DNA of 36,085 bases from Bacillota bacterium. GTDB lineage: Bacteria > Bacillota > Sulfobacillia > JACIYH01. The notes beneath the pieces were generated by a model. The model did not search any database, was not told the origin of the DNA, and saw nothing but the letters and a program-made list of their open reading frames with translations. The position numbers and the translations under genes are program-made. Shown here one piece after another: positions 15,551 to 22,106 of the stretch. Numbering within the stretch: the stretch's first letter is position 1; each line of letters begins with the position of its first letter. The stretch spans positions 1-36,085 of the forward strand of contig JBFLXJ010000011.1 of the NCBI GenBank assembly GCA_040757085.1, written 5' to 3'.

Positions 15551-16729
15551 GTGATCTTCTTGGCAAAACCCAGAGTCACGGTGGTGGGCGGTGGGCTGGG
15601 CGGAGTTCCCGTGGCCAACGGGCTGGCGCGGCGGGGCACCTGCCAGGTTACCCTGATAGACCTGCTCGGGCAACACGTGTACCAGCCCGGGTTCCTGTAC
15701 GTCCCCTTTGGTCGGGTGAAGCCGGGTAGCCTGGTGCGCGACCTGCGGGCTGTGCTCCATCCCGGCGTGCAGCTCGTGGTGGGAGAAGCCAAGGCGGTGG
15801 ATCCCGAGGGGCGGGTCGTTCACCTGGCCGATGGCCGGATGGTATCTTCGGACTGGTTGGTGCTGGCGCCCGGGGCCGAGTACGGGCCAGCCGTCGTGCC
15901 CGGCTATCAGGGGAACATCCACCATTTCTACTCACTGGAAGCGGCCCTGGACCTCATGGGCGAACTGCACCGCTTCCGGGGCGGTGACCTGGTGATGGGG
16001 ATCACCACGCTCCCCTACAAGTGCCCGCCTGCTCCCCTGGAGTTCGCCCTCCTGGCGGACGACTTTCTGCGGCGGCGGGGGTTGCAGGGCCGCTATCACG
16101 TCAGGTTTCTCACTCCGTTGACGCAGCTTTTCGGCATGAAGTCCCTGTGCGAGGCATACCAGCCCCTCTTCGCCCGTCGGGGTGTCGAGGTGGTAACCAG
16201 GTTCACGGTGGGGGAGATCGACCCCGGGCGGCGCAGGGTGCTCTCCCAGGAAGGGGATGAAGTCCCGTATGACCTGGCGATCCTGGTTCCTCCCCACCGG
16301 GGCACGAAGATGGTACGCCGCTCGGGACTGGGGGACCGCCACGGGTGGATACCCACCGAGCGAGACACCCTGCGGGTGGTGGGGCACGAGCACCTCTACG
16401 CCCTGGGCGATGCTGCCGACCTGCCCGTCTCCAAGCACGGGGCAGGTACTCACATGCAGGCGGAGGTGGTGGTGCGTAACGTGGCGGCCGAGATGGAGGG
16501 GCGCGAGCCCGCCTACCAATACACCGGACGGGTGTTTTGTATCAGTGACACCGGCCAGGGGAAGGCTAGCCTGGTATCTTACAGTTATGACCGTCCCCCT
16601 GCACCTCCCACGCCGCTGCCCATGTTTCACTGGGCCAAGCTGGCCACCGGTGCCCTGTACTGGAGGCTGGTGCCCCGGGGATTGCTGCCGCTGCACGGAT
16701 TTCGTCGCCGCCAGCGGGGCGCCTCCTGA
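15551..16729 (+). CDS. sulfide:quinone oxidoreductase-like FAD flavoprotein, copy 1
   Basis: Type II NADH dehydrogenase/SQR fold: FAD-binding 'VTVVGGGLGGVPVANGLARRG' at the N-terminus, a second nucleotide-binding region, and the FAD-contacting 'LYALGDAADLPVSK' near residue 290. Two cysteines sit where SQRs keep redox cysteines: Cys158 in 'PYKCPPAPLE' and Cys330 in 'GRVFCISDTG'; both are shared with copy 2. The third SQR cysteine is not evident. The C-terminal 'HWAKLATGALYWRLVPRGLLPLHGF' is amphipathic and suits membrane attachment. The enzyme likely oxidises sulfide or a persulfide with transfer of electrons to quinone or another acceptor. The start is GTG 15551 after AGGGCGG, 126 bp after the selenoprotein. 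Confidence 0.82.
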   Translation: MIFLAKPRVTVVGGGLGGVPVANGLARRGTCQVTLIDLLGQHVYQPGFLYVPFGRVKPGSLVRDLRAVLHPGVQLVVGEAKAVDPEGRVVHLADGRMVSSDWLVLAPGAEYGPAVVPGYQGNIHHFYSLEAALDLMGELHRFRGGDLVMGITTLPYKCPPAPLEFALLADDFLRRRGLQGRYHVRFLTPLTQLFGMKSLCEAYQPLFARRGVEVVTRFTVGEIDPGRRRVLSQEGDEVPYDLAILVPPHRGTKMVRRSGLGDRHGWIPTERDTLRVVGHEHLYALGDAADLPVSKHGAGTHMQAEVVVRNVAAEMEGREPAYQYTGRVFCISDTGQGKASLVSYSYDRPPAPPTPLPMFHWAKLATGALYWRLVPRGLLPLHGFRRRQRGAS

Positions 16730-16740
16730 CCGTTTTGTGA

Positions 16741-16764
16741 GGAGGGGCACAAGGAGGGGCACAA
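16741..16764 (+). repeat. 12-bp tandem duplication upstream of the dsrE2 promoter
   Basis: GGAGGGGCACAA occurs twice back to back (16741-16752, 16753-16764), ending four bases before the -35 box at 16769. It may be a simple slippage duplication or a paired activator site. Confidence 0.5.
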
Positions 16765-16768
16765 GGTA

Positions 16769-16797
16769 TTGACTCCCCGGTCAGGGCGTGTTACGAT
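16769..16797 (+). promoter_or_regulatory. sigma-A promoter for dsrE2-tusA-sqr2-arsR
   Basis: TTGACT (16769-16774), a 17-bp spacer and TACGAT (16792-16797) form a good -35/-10 pair. Transcription would start near 16804, just ahead of a dyad at 16816. Confidence 0.55.
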
Positions 16798-16815
16798 AGT
16801 CCGGGAGTCGCGTAT

Positions 16816-16823
16816 TTGCGCAA
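16816..16823. promoter_or_regulatory. TTGCGCAA dyad, candidate ArsR operator
   Basis: A perfect 8-bp palindrome lies about 12 bp downstream of the predicted transcription start of the operon that ends with an arsR gene. A position over the early transcribed region suits repression by an ArsR dimer; the assignment is inference. Confidence 0.3.
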
Positions 16824-16851
16824 GTCACCAACTAAGCAGGGGGGAGGAACT

Positions 16852-17271
16852 GTGGCGGAGGACCGGTTTTCCATGGTGGTGTTTTCGGGAACGGTGGATA
16901 AGCTCTACCCGGTGGCCATCGTGGCCTCGGGAGCGGTGGCCATGGGCATGGAGGTGGACGTCTTCGTCACTTTCTGGGGCCTGCAGGCCTTCCGCAAGGG
17001 GAACCCCGCCCAACTGGCGCGGGTGAGCAAGGACTTTGAGGACCAGGCGGGGGTTATGATGCAGATTATGCAGGAGAAGAAGGTGCCCTCCTGGTACGAC
17101 ACGCTGCGTCGGGCGAAGGAGCTGGGAAACGTGCGGGTACACGCCTGCGCCATGACAATGGACCTGTTTGGCCTTACCAAGGACGACCTGGACCCCATCG
17201 TGGACGACGTGGTGGGCGTAGGGGAATTCGTGGACCGGGCCAGGGAAGGCAAGGTCACTCTTTTTATCTAG
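16852..17271 (+). CDS. DsrE2-like sulfur-carrier/transferase protein
   Basis: 139 residues of the DsrE/DsrF-like superfamily. '[37 protein letters not shown]' is the typical first half, and Cys99 in '[15 protein letters not shown]' is the conserved persulfide-carrying cysteine of DsrE2 proteins. The C-terminus '[22 protein letters not shown]' is family-like. DsrE2 is usually found with TusA and rhodanese or SQR genes and passes sulfane sulfur between them. The GTG 16852 start is behind GGGGGGAGGAA; the upstream in-frame GTG/TTG codons overlap the promoter. TusA follows after 17 bp. Confidence 0.88.
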   Translation: MAEDRFSMVVFSGTVDKLYPVAIVASGAVAMGMEVDVFVTFWGLQAFRKGNPAQLARVSKDFEDQAGVMMQIMQEKKVPSWYDTLRRAKELGNVRVHACAMTMDLFGLTKDDLDPIVDDVVGVGEFVDRAREGKVTLFI

Positions 17272-17288
17272 AAAGCGAGGATGTCCGG

Positions 17289-17534
17289 ATGAGCGATCAC
17301 ACGGTCAGGGCGGACCGGGTCATCGATGCGCGCGGTGCTTATTGCCCCGGCCCCCTGATGGAACTGATCAGGGCGGTCCGCGAAGCCAGCGTAGGAGATG
17401 TGCTGGAGGTGCTCTCCTCCGATACGGGCTCCAAGCGCGACATCCCGGCCTGGGCGCAGAAGGCCGGGCACGAAGTCGTGGGAGTGTTCCCCGAGCAAGG
17501 ATACGATCGCATAGTGGTGCGCAAGGCCAGATAG
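17289..17534 (+). CDS. tusA: TusA-family sulfur carrier
   Basis: 81 residues with the hallmark 'CPGPLMEL' (CPxP motif, Cys19) at the start of the first helix, followed by '[30 protein letters not shown]', the classic TusA body. The cysteine carries sulfur as a persulfide. In this setting it would accept sulfur from DsrE2 or the SQR-like enzymes rather than serve tRNA thiolation, though the latter cannot be excluded. ATG start with a GCGAGGATG spacer region. Confidence 0.92.
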   Translation: MSDHTVRADRVIDARGAYCPGPLMELIRAVREASVGDVLEVLSSDTGSKRDIPAWAQKAGHEVVGVFPEQGYDRIVVRKAR

Positions 17535-17549
17535 GGCCGTTGTCACAGA

Positions 17550-17595
17550 CCCCCTTCGGCAGGGGGGCTGCCTCCGGTGGCCCCCCAGTGGGGGC
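17550..17595. other. two strong hairpins between tusA and the second SQR gene
   Basis: CCCCCT/AGGGGG (17550-17555 and 17561-17566) and GCCCCC/GGGGGC (17580-17585 and 17590-17595) form adjacent short hairpins in the 79-bp gap. Neither has a T-run. They could adjust relative expression within the operon by mRNA stability or partial termination. Confidence 0.45.
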
Positions 17596-17613
17596 TCCAA
17601 GGGGGGAAGAGAG

Positions 17614-18825
17614 TTGCAGAGCACGGATCGCGTGGTCGTTGTGGGTGGGGGCACCGGGGGAACTCTGGTAGCGAACCTGCTGGCCCGGCAGGGAGCCAGA
17701 GTTACCCTGATCGACGCCACTGGCTGGCACGCCTATCAGCCCTCATACCTGTATTTGCCCTTCTTGGACAGGGTGCCGCGCAGCAACGGACCTCTTTTCA
17801 GCCGCCCGTTGCGCCACCTGCTGGACGGGCGTGTAGAAGTGGTTGTGGGGCAGGTGAGCGGTGTCGACCACCGCGCCGGCCGGGTGCTGGTAGAGAAGGG
17901 GGCCAGCGTGCCGTACGATTGGCTGGTCCTGGCTACCGGGACTACGTACTATCCCGATGAGATCCCCGGTTACCGGCATGCCGCCCATCACTTCTACTCG
18001 GCGGACGCTGCCCTGCTCCTGCGCGAGGCCCTGGCTTCTTTCCGGGGCGGTGATGTGGTGGTGGGCGTCACCACCGTCCCCTACAAGTGCCCGCCCGCAC
18101 CGCTGGAGTTTACCCTCCTGCTGGAAGCCTACCTCCGCCGCCGGGGGATCAGGGAAAAGACCCGTATCCGATTCCTGAGCCCCCTCCAGCGCGCGTTCGC
18201 CATCGAGCCGGTATCGGAGATGGTTACGCCGATCATGGAGAAGCGGGGTATCCAGATCGACACCTTCTTCAATACCGAAAGTGTTGACCCCGAGGCCAGG
18301 GTGGTGCGGTCCCTCGAGGGTGACGAGATCCCCTACGACCTGCTGGTCCTGATTCCGCCCCACGGGGGAGTGCGCGCGGTGCGCGACTCCGGGCTGGGCG
18401 ATCGGAGCGGCTGGATACCCACGGACCGTCATCTCATGAAAGTGCTGGGTCACGAGCGGATGTACGCTCTGGGGGACGCTACCGACCTGCCCGTATCCAA
18501 GAGCGGCGTGGCCGCCCACTTCCAGGCAGAGGCCGTGGCGGGTAACATCCTGGACGAGATGGCCGGGCGTGCTTGCTCTCATGCCTACACGGGGCGGGTG
18601 CTTTGTTTCGCCGAGACGGGCCTGGGGCGGGCCACCATCATATCGTTCGACTACCAGCACCCACCGCGTCCTCCCCTACCCCATCCCGTACTCCACTGGG
18701 CCAAACTCGCCTTCAATGTGCTATACTGGTACACGGTACCTCAGGGCCGCGTGCCCCTGCGGGGCGTGGTCCGACTGGGGGCGAGGACGCGCTCGGTGGA
18801 GGAGGAAGCGCATATTGGCGACTGA
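17614..18825 (+). CDS. sulfide:quinone oxidoreductase-like FAD flavoprotein, copy 2
   Basis: 403 residues, clearly paralogous along the whole length to the 15551 gene. Shared blocks include 'VVGGGTGGTLVANLLARQGA', 'TVPYKCPPAPLEF' (Cys159), 'GDEIPYDLLVLIPPHGG', 'GLGDRSGWIPTDRH', 'MYALGDATDLPVSKSG' and 'GRVLCFAETG' (Cys331). FAD-binding motifs and both conserved cysteines are intact. The C-terminal 'HWAKLAFNVLYWYTVPQG' again looks membrane-associating. The differences in the middle ('SEMVTPIMEKRGIQIDTFF') suggest separate substrates or acceptors. The TTG 17614 start follows a GGGGGGAAGAGAG segment. The end overlaps arsR by 11 bp. Confidence 0.82.
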   Translation: MQSTDRVVVVGGGTGGTLVANLLARQGARVTLIDATGWHAYQPSYLYLPFLDRVPRSNGPLFSRPLRHLLDGRVEVVVGQVSGVDHRAGRVLVEKGASVPYDWLVLATGTTYYPDEIPGYRHAAHHFYSADAALLLREALASFRGGDVVVGVTTVPYKCPPAPLEFTLLLEAYLRRRGIREKTRIRFLSPLQRAFAIEPVSEMVTPIMEKRGIQIDTFFNTESVDPEARVVRSLEGDEIPYDLLVLIPPHGGVRAVRDSGLGDRSGWIPTDRHLMKVLGHERMYALGDATDLPVSKSGVAAHFQAEAVAGNILDEMAGRACSHAYTGRVLCFAETGLGRATIISFDYQHPPRPPLPHPVLHWAKLAFNVLYWYTVPQGRVPLRGVVRLGARTRSVEEEAHIGD

Positions 18826-19144
18826 CGACCGTCTCTTTGAGTTGCAGAGCCAGATCTGCCGCACCCTGGCCCATCCCAAGCGGCTGCAGATCATCGAATT
18901 GCTAAAGACCGGTGAGAAGACCGTTTCCGACCTGGCGGAGGCCCTGGGCACCCAGATCCCCAATGTATCTCAGCACCTGCAGATGCTCCGACAGACGAGG
19001 CTGGTGGTGGCCCGCCGGGAGGGAGCCAACGTGTACTACTCACTCTCCAATCCCAAGATCGTGCTGGCCTGCAACACGCTGCGCGAGGTGCTGGCCGAAC
19101 AACTGGAGATCGACCGGGCTGCTGCCGCGCTGGGTGGCCGGTGA
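18815..19144 (+). CDS. ArsR/SmtB-family regulator
   Basis: 109 residues with a winged helix: 'RTLAHPKRLQIIELLKTGEKTVSDLAEALGTQIPNVSQHLQMLRQTRLV' followed by the beta wing 'VVARREGANVYYSLSN'. Two cysteines, Cys15 in the first helix and Cys86 in the last ('VLACNTLRE'), lack a typical metal-binding ELCVCDL motif. A two-Cys layout and a place at the end of a sulfur operon make a persulfide or redox sensor plausible, but this is inference. The start TTG 18815 lies behind GGAGGAGGAAG and overlaps the SQR stop. It probably autoregulates the operon from the dyad at 16816. Confidence 0.88.
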   Translation: MATDDRLFELQSQICRTLAHPKRLQIIELLKTGEKTVSDLAEALGTQIPNVSQHLQMLRQTRLVVARREGANVYYSLSNPKIVLACNTLREVLAEQLEIDRAAAALGGR

Positions 19145-19229
19145 TCAATCACGCGGGCAGGTTGGTGCGCCCGGAGTCAAGCAGCTACTGTTTTTGATGC
19201 GAGGTAAGAGTGGTGTTGGGGTAAAGTAA

Positions 19230-19256
19230 GGGCCGCATCCTCACGGGATGCGGCCC
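19230..19256. terminator. hairpin terminator between converging arsR and CAP gene
   Basis: GGGCCGCATCC (19230-19240) and GGATGCGGCCC (19246-19256) make an 11-bp perfect stem with loop TCACG in the 135-bp convergent gap. On the minus strand it is followed by TTACTTTACC, a short T-rich tract; on the plus strand the tail is weak. It probably serves both directions, better for the CAP gene. Confidence 0.6.
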
Positions 19257-19279
19257 GCCTGTCTACTCGTGCTAGTGAG

Positions 19280-19870
19280 CTACCTGCCGATGAAGAGCTG
19301 GGTTTCGGCTATGCCGTAGAGACCGTTGGAGACGATGCCAATCCCCACGTGGGTGTGATGGGGGTTGAGGATGTTGGAGCGGTGACCCTGCGAGGACATG
19401 AACATGGCGTGGGCGTAGCGGGCGTTGCGGGCCTTGGCGATGTTCTCTGCTCCCATCACGGGGGCGCGGATGCCGGCGGCCACCTCCATCTGGTAGGCCG
19501 TCCCGTAGGTGGGGGAGACGTGGGAGAAGTAGTTGTTGACCACCATGTCCTGGCTCTTTTTCCGGGCCAGGTCGGTGAGGACGGGATCCACGGTCAGGGG
19601 GGGCAACCCCGCCTGGGCTCGCGCCCCGTTGACGAGCTGGAGGGCGATGGCTTCTTCAGAGGTGAGGGGCACGAGGTCGGTGGTAGGTTGCGCCGGGGGC
19701 GGGTTTGGCGACGGCTGGGGTGCGGGCGTGGGTGCGGGCTCGGGCATAGGTGCCGGAGCCGGGCCAGGTATCACCGGGGATGGGCGCCAGTACCAGGAAG
19801 CCTGGGCGGTGAAGGACAGGGCGAACGTCACTGCCACGAGGCAGGCTGCCAGTAACCACGTTTTCCGCAA
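19280..19870 (-). CDS. secreted CAP/SCP-domain protein
   Basis: A Sec signal peptide ('MRKTWLLAACLVAVTFALSFTAQA') is followed by a Pro/Ala-rich linker of about 40 residues and a CAP domain (about 70-196) of the YkwD/SCP type. Visible CAP features are 'NGARAQAGLPPLTVDPVLTDLARKKSQDM', 'NYFSHVSPTYGTAYQ', 'GAENIAKARNA', 'SQGHRSNILNPHHTHVGIGI'. The conserved His of 'YFSHVSP' and 'GHRSNIL' are present. Bacterial CAP proteins are extracellular or wall/spore-associated; the activity is not established. Of two TTG codons, 19870 has proper spacing (8 nt) from AAAGGAGG and is chosen over 19876. A promoter lies at 19904-19932. Confidence 0.88.
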   Translation of the reverse strand: MRKTWLLAACLVAVTFALSFTAQASWYWRPSPVIPGPAPAPMPEPAPTPAPQPSPNPPPAQPTTDLVPLTSEEAIALQLVNGARAQAGLPPLTVDPVLTDLARKKSQDMVVNNYFSHVSPTYGTAYQMEVAAGIRAPVMGAENIAKARNARYAHAMFMSSQGHRSNILNPHHTHVGIGIVSNGLYGIAETQLFIGR

Positions 19871-19903
19871 CTGCAAGACCTCCTTTTATGTTGCCTGCCT
19901 TTC

Positions 19904-19932
19904 AGTGTAAAGGTGCGACCGGCAGCGGACAA
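19904..19932 (-). promoter_or_regulatory. sigma-A promoter of the CAP-domain gene
   Basis: On the minus strand TTGTCC (19932-19927), a 17-bp spacer and TACACT (19909-19904) precede the gene by about 35 bp, with AAAGGAGG in the leader. Confidence 0.45.
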
Positions 19933-19984
19933 CCTGCCCGGTGTCTCCTGCCGGCCGCTCACAGCGTGTTATCTCGCCTGAGAT

Positions 19985-20005
19985 GGCGGAGACGCCCGCT
20001 CCGCC
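19985..20005. terminator. possible hairpin terminator after the coiled-coil gene
   Basis: GGCGGAG (19985-19991) and CTCCGCC (19999-20005) pair around a 7-nt loop, 37 bp downstream of the coiled-coil gene's stop on the minus strand. The following bases are not T-rich, so this is weak. The remainder of the gap 19933-20041 shows no gene. Confidence 0.3.
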
Positions 20006-20041
20006 CACCTCTGATCTCTTTAACTCAGAATTCCAGAACGT

Positions 20042-20422
20042 CTACCACTTCCAGCGTCGCTGCCGCTGCTTTTGCTCCAGCGTTGCCTGGTTCAACTGCC
20101 TTTCCAGGGTCCGGACCCGCTCCTCCAGGGCACGACTCCCCGCACGCAGTTTCTCCACTTCCTCCCCCAGAGCGCGCTTGTCCCGGTTGGCGGCCTCGAG
20201 TTCCTGCTCGAGGCGGGAGCGGTGGTTGCGGCACTCTTCGAGGGCAGCCCGGAGTGATGTCAGCCGCCGCTCCCGTTCAGTGATGGCCTCTTTGAACGCC
20301 CGCAGTTGTTCCTCCAGTTTCTGCTGCTCTTCTTCCAGTTGCAGGGCCATATCGAAGGCGCTGCGGATACACACTTCGAGTTGCTCCAGGTAGGGACGCA
20401 GGGGTTCCAGCTGGTCGGCCAT
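20042..20422 (-). CDS. coiled-coil protein of unknown function
   Basis: 126 residues, almost entirely heptad-like Glu/Leu/Arg/Gln sequence from about residue 15 ('LEEEQQKLEEQLRAFKEAITERE', later 'ALEERVRTLERQLNQATLEQKQ'), ending in a basic 'RQRRWKW'. There are no membrane or signal segments and no recognisable family. The start ATG 20422 is preceded by GGGAGGACGGAGA; an in-frame extension to 20500 has no ribosome site. It is divergent from the split cysteine-rich gene at 20578, which leaves a 155-bp shared upstream region. It may be a structural or scaffold protein; no function is assigned. Confidence 0.65.
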   Translation of the reverse strand: MADQLEPLRPYLEQLEVCIRSAFDMALQLEEEQQKLEEQLRAFKEAITERERRLTSLRAALEECRNHRSRLEQELEAANRDKRALGEEVEKLRAGSRALEERVRTLERQLNQATLEQKQRQRRWKW

Positions 20423-20577
20423 TCTCCGTCCTCCCGGTCCATCGTATGCCGGCGTCTGCACCGTATGGACCTTCAAATCATAATCTGAAGCAGGAAGCAT
20501 AGCTGGCAGCTATTCACTCGCTCGCCACAGAAGATGGCGACATAAGGTGCCAGCTCAGAAAGAAAGGAGGGTAGAGT

Positions 20578-20709
20578 ATGAGTCAAGAGAAGCTGAAGCC
20601 CAGCTTTGCCCCGAAGCAGGTGGTGCCGGGACCGTGCCCGCCGGAGGGCTGTCCACCGCCCACGGAGATCGTGTGTATCCGGGCCTATCTGTTCTGGAGA
20701 GGCGGATAG
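20578..20709 (+). pseudogene. 5' fragment of a cysteine-rich gene, cut by element insertion
   Basis: A 43-codon ORF with an excellent ribosome site (AAAGGAGGG, then ATG 20578). The first 30 residues are Pro/Cys-rich (a 'PGPCPPEGCPPPTE' segment). Codons 31-34 (Ile-Val-Cys-Ile) coincide with the 13-bp sequence repeated at 26751. After that the ORF runs nine residues (RAYLFWRGG) into the element and stops at TAG. The matching 3' part begins at 26751 in the same frame. Joining the two gives an uninterrupted 209-residue ORF, so I read this as the promoter-proximal fragment of a gene split by integration. It may still be translated as a 43-residue peptide. Confidence 0.7.
20668..20680 (+). repeat. 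left attachment-site core (attL)
   Basis: ATCGTGTGTATCC here is identical to 26751-26763. Allowing one mismatch on each side the match extends to 18 bp. The same codon phase occurs in both host gene fragments. This is the expected core duplication of tyrosine-recombinase integration. Confidence 0.72.
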
Positions 20710-20736
20710 CGCCGGGCACGAGGGTTCGCGAGTGCG

Positions 20737-20775
20737 GCCAGAAAGTGGGAATTCCAGAAGCCAGAAGTGGAATCC
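20737..20775 (+). repeat. imperfect direct repeat in the element's left end
   Basis: GCCAGAAAGTGGGAATTCC (20737-20755) and GCCAGAAGTGGAATCC (20760-20775) are imperfect direct repeats differing by three single-base gaps. They lie between the attL core and the arm-type repeat and could be excisionase or integrase accessory sites. Confidence 0.4.
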
Positions 20776-20803
20776 GGGGGGTCCGGGGGAGTCCAGCATC
20801 ATT

Positions 20804-20825
20804 CGTTAGCAACGCGTTAGCAGGG
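20804..20825 (+). repeat. left arm-type integrase site candidate
   Basis: CGTTAGCAA, then CG, then CGTTAGCAGGG: two direct copies of CGTTAGCA 11 bp apart. The same arrangement with GC in the middle occurs at 26670-26691 in the same orientation, 60 bp inside the right end. This copy is 124 bp inside the left core. A 16-bp palindrome, CAGGGCGGTCGCCCTG (20821-20836), overlaps its end. Confidence 0.6.
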
Positions 20826-20882
20826 CGGTCGCCCTGGAGTCTCCTCTGTTGTGCTGCTTGGCGCCAGGAAGGTGAGCTCAGG

Positions 20883-20975
20883 ATGTCTAACAGTAAGATG
20901 CAGGATAAGGCGCCACGGGGGTGCGGCCATTGGTGGGGATTGTGCGGACGGTCTCATCAGGATCCGCAGCGATAA
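20883..20975 (+). CDS. possible 30-residue small protein in the element's left end
   Basis: ATG 20883 follows AAGGTGAG at 8-nt spacing and opens a 30-codon frame ending in TAA, containing 'GCGHWWGLCG' with two Cys, a His and two adjacent Trp. It lies 33 bp before the DUF917 start. No family is recognised. The ribosome site and codon content make it possible, but length alone cannot support it. A small excisionase would normally be larger and basic. Confidence 0.25.
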   Translation: MSNSKMQDKAPRGCGHWWGLCGRSHQDPQR

Positions 20976-21008
20976 GCGGCCCGGGTGCGAGTCCGGGGGG
21001 GTGATGCG

Positions 21009-22091
21009 ATGGCGAGCCTGGTTCTTGATCGCGATGTTGCAGAGGCTGCCATCCTGGGGGGTGCGGTGCTGGGTGGAGGTGGGGGCGGCTCGATGGCCGA
21101 AGGCCGCCGCCTGGCGCTCCTGGCGGTGGAGATGGGCGAGCCCGAGTTGGTGGATATCGACGAGCTGCCACCGGACGCCGTTCTGGTGACGGCGTCGGCG
21201 GTGGGGGCGCCCGCCGCCCGAACGGCCCGGGCCTTACCCGTGCATTACGTCAAAGCGGTGGAACTGTTGGGCAGGAGCACCCGCATCGACGGCCTCATCA
21301 CGAACGAGTGCGGGGGTCTGGCCACGGTGAACGGCTGGCTGCAGGCGGCGGTCTTGGGTATTCCGGTGGTGGATGCCCCCTGCAACGGACGCGCTCACCC
21401 CACCGGGGTAATGGGTTCCATGGGATTGCACCGGTTGCCCGGGTACGTTTCCCGTCAGGCGGCGGTGGGGGGCGACCCGCGTGCGGGGACTTACGTGGAA
21501 TTACTGGTACAGGGAAACCTGGAGCCGGCTGCCGCCCTGGTGCGGCAGGCTTCCGTTCAGGCCGGAGGCATGGTGGCGGTGGCGCGCAACCCCATCAGCG
21601 CAGCTTACGCCCGGGAGCACGCGGCGGTGGGCGCCGTACGGCAGGCCGTCTCGGTCGGGCGGGCAATGCTCAGCCGGCAGGGTAGGGGCGCCATGGCCAT
21701 GGTGGAGGCTGCCTGCGAGGTTCTGGGGGGCGAGGTGCTGGCCAGGGCTCGGGTCGTGGACGTCCGGCTGGAGACCACGGGCGGCTTTGACGTGGGGAGC
21801 GTGGTATTGCGACCGGTGGCGGGTTCGCCGCTTGAGCTCTATTTTTGGAACGAGTACGCCGTGTGCGAGCGGGACGGGCAGAGACTGGCCACTTTTCCCG
21901 ATCTGCTGGCCACTTTAGACCTGGATTCCGGATTGCCGTTGGCGACGGCTGAGATTGCCGTCGGGAAAGAGGTTGCTCTGGTATGGGTACCGCGTCAGCG
22001 CCTGATCCTGGGGGCCGGTATGCGCGATCCTGAACTGATGGTTCCCCTGGAAGCGGCAATCGGTAGGGAGATTGTGAAATACGTGTTCTGA
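21009..22091 (+). CDS. DUF917 family protein
   Basis: 360 residues, the usual length for DUF917. Characteristic blocks: 'AILGGAVLGGGGGGSMAEGRRLAL', 'PVHYVKAVELL', 'TNECGGLATVNGWLQAAVLGIPVVDAPCNGRAHPTGVMGSMG', and a C-terminal beta-rich 'YFWNEYAVCERDGQRLATFPDLLATLD'. DUF917 proteins are found with hydantoinase/oxoprolinase-type genes and are thought to take part in ring-opening or amide metabolism; the reaction is not established. The ATG 21009 start is preceded by GGGGGGTGA; earlier in-frame GTG codons lack spacing. First large gene of the cargo operon. Confidence 0.85.
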   Translation: MASLVLDRDVAEAAILGGAVLGGGGGGSMAEGRRLALLAVEMGEPELVDIDELPPDAVLVTASAVGAPAARTARALPVHYVKAVELLGRSTRIDGLITNECGGLATVNGWLQAAVLGIPVVDAPCNGRAHPTGVMGSMGLHRLPGYVSRQAAVGGDPRAGTYVELLVQGNLEPAAALVRQASVQAGGMVAVARNPISAAYAREHAAVGAVRQAVSVGRAMLSRQGRGAMAMVEAACEVLGGEVLARARVVDVRLETTGGFDVGSVVLRPVAGSPLELYFWNEYAVCERDGQRLATFPDLLATLDLDSGLPLATAEIAVGKEVALVWVPRQRLILGAGMRDPELMVPLEAAIGREIVKYVF

Positions 22092-22106
22092 GCCCGGGAG
22101 GTGAGG

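Noticed and set aside
20541-20548. CATAAGGT upstream of the cysteine-rich gene as a sporulation sigma-E/K -10 box
   Set aside because: The -10 match is good but no matching -35 element was found at 16-18 bp, so I do not call it a promoter.
20578-20709. The two cysteine-rich ORFs as mere paralogues sharing an IVCI motif
   Set aside because: Protein-level similarity would not explain 13 identical nucleotides ending abruptly on both sides, the integrase next to one copy and the arm-type repeats; kept as the alternative hypothesis.
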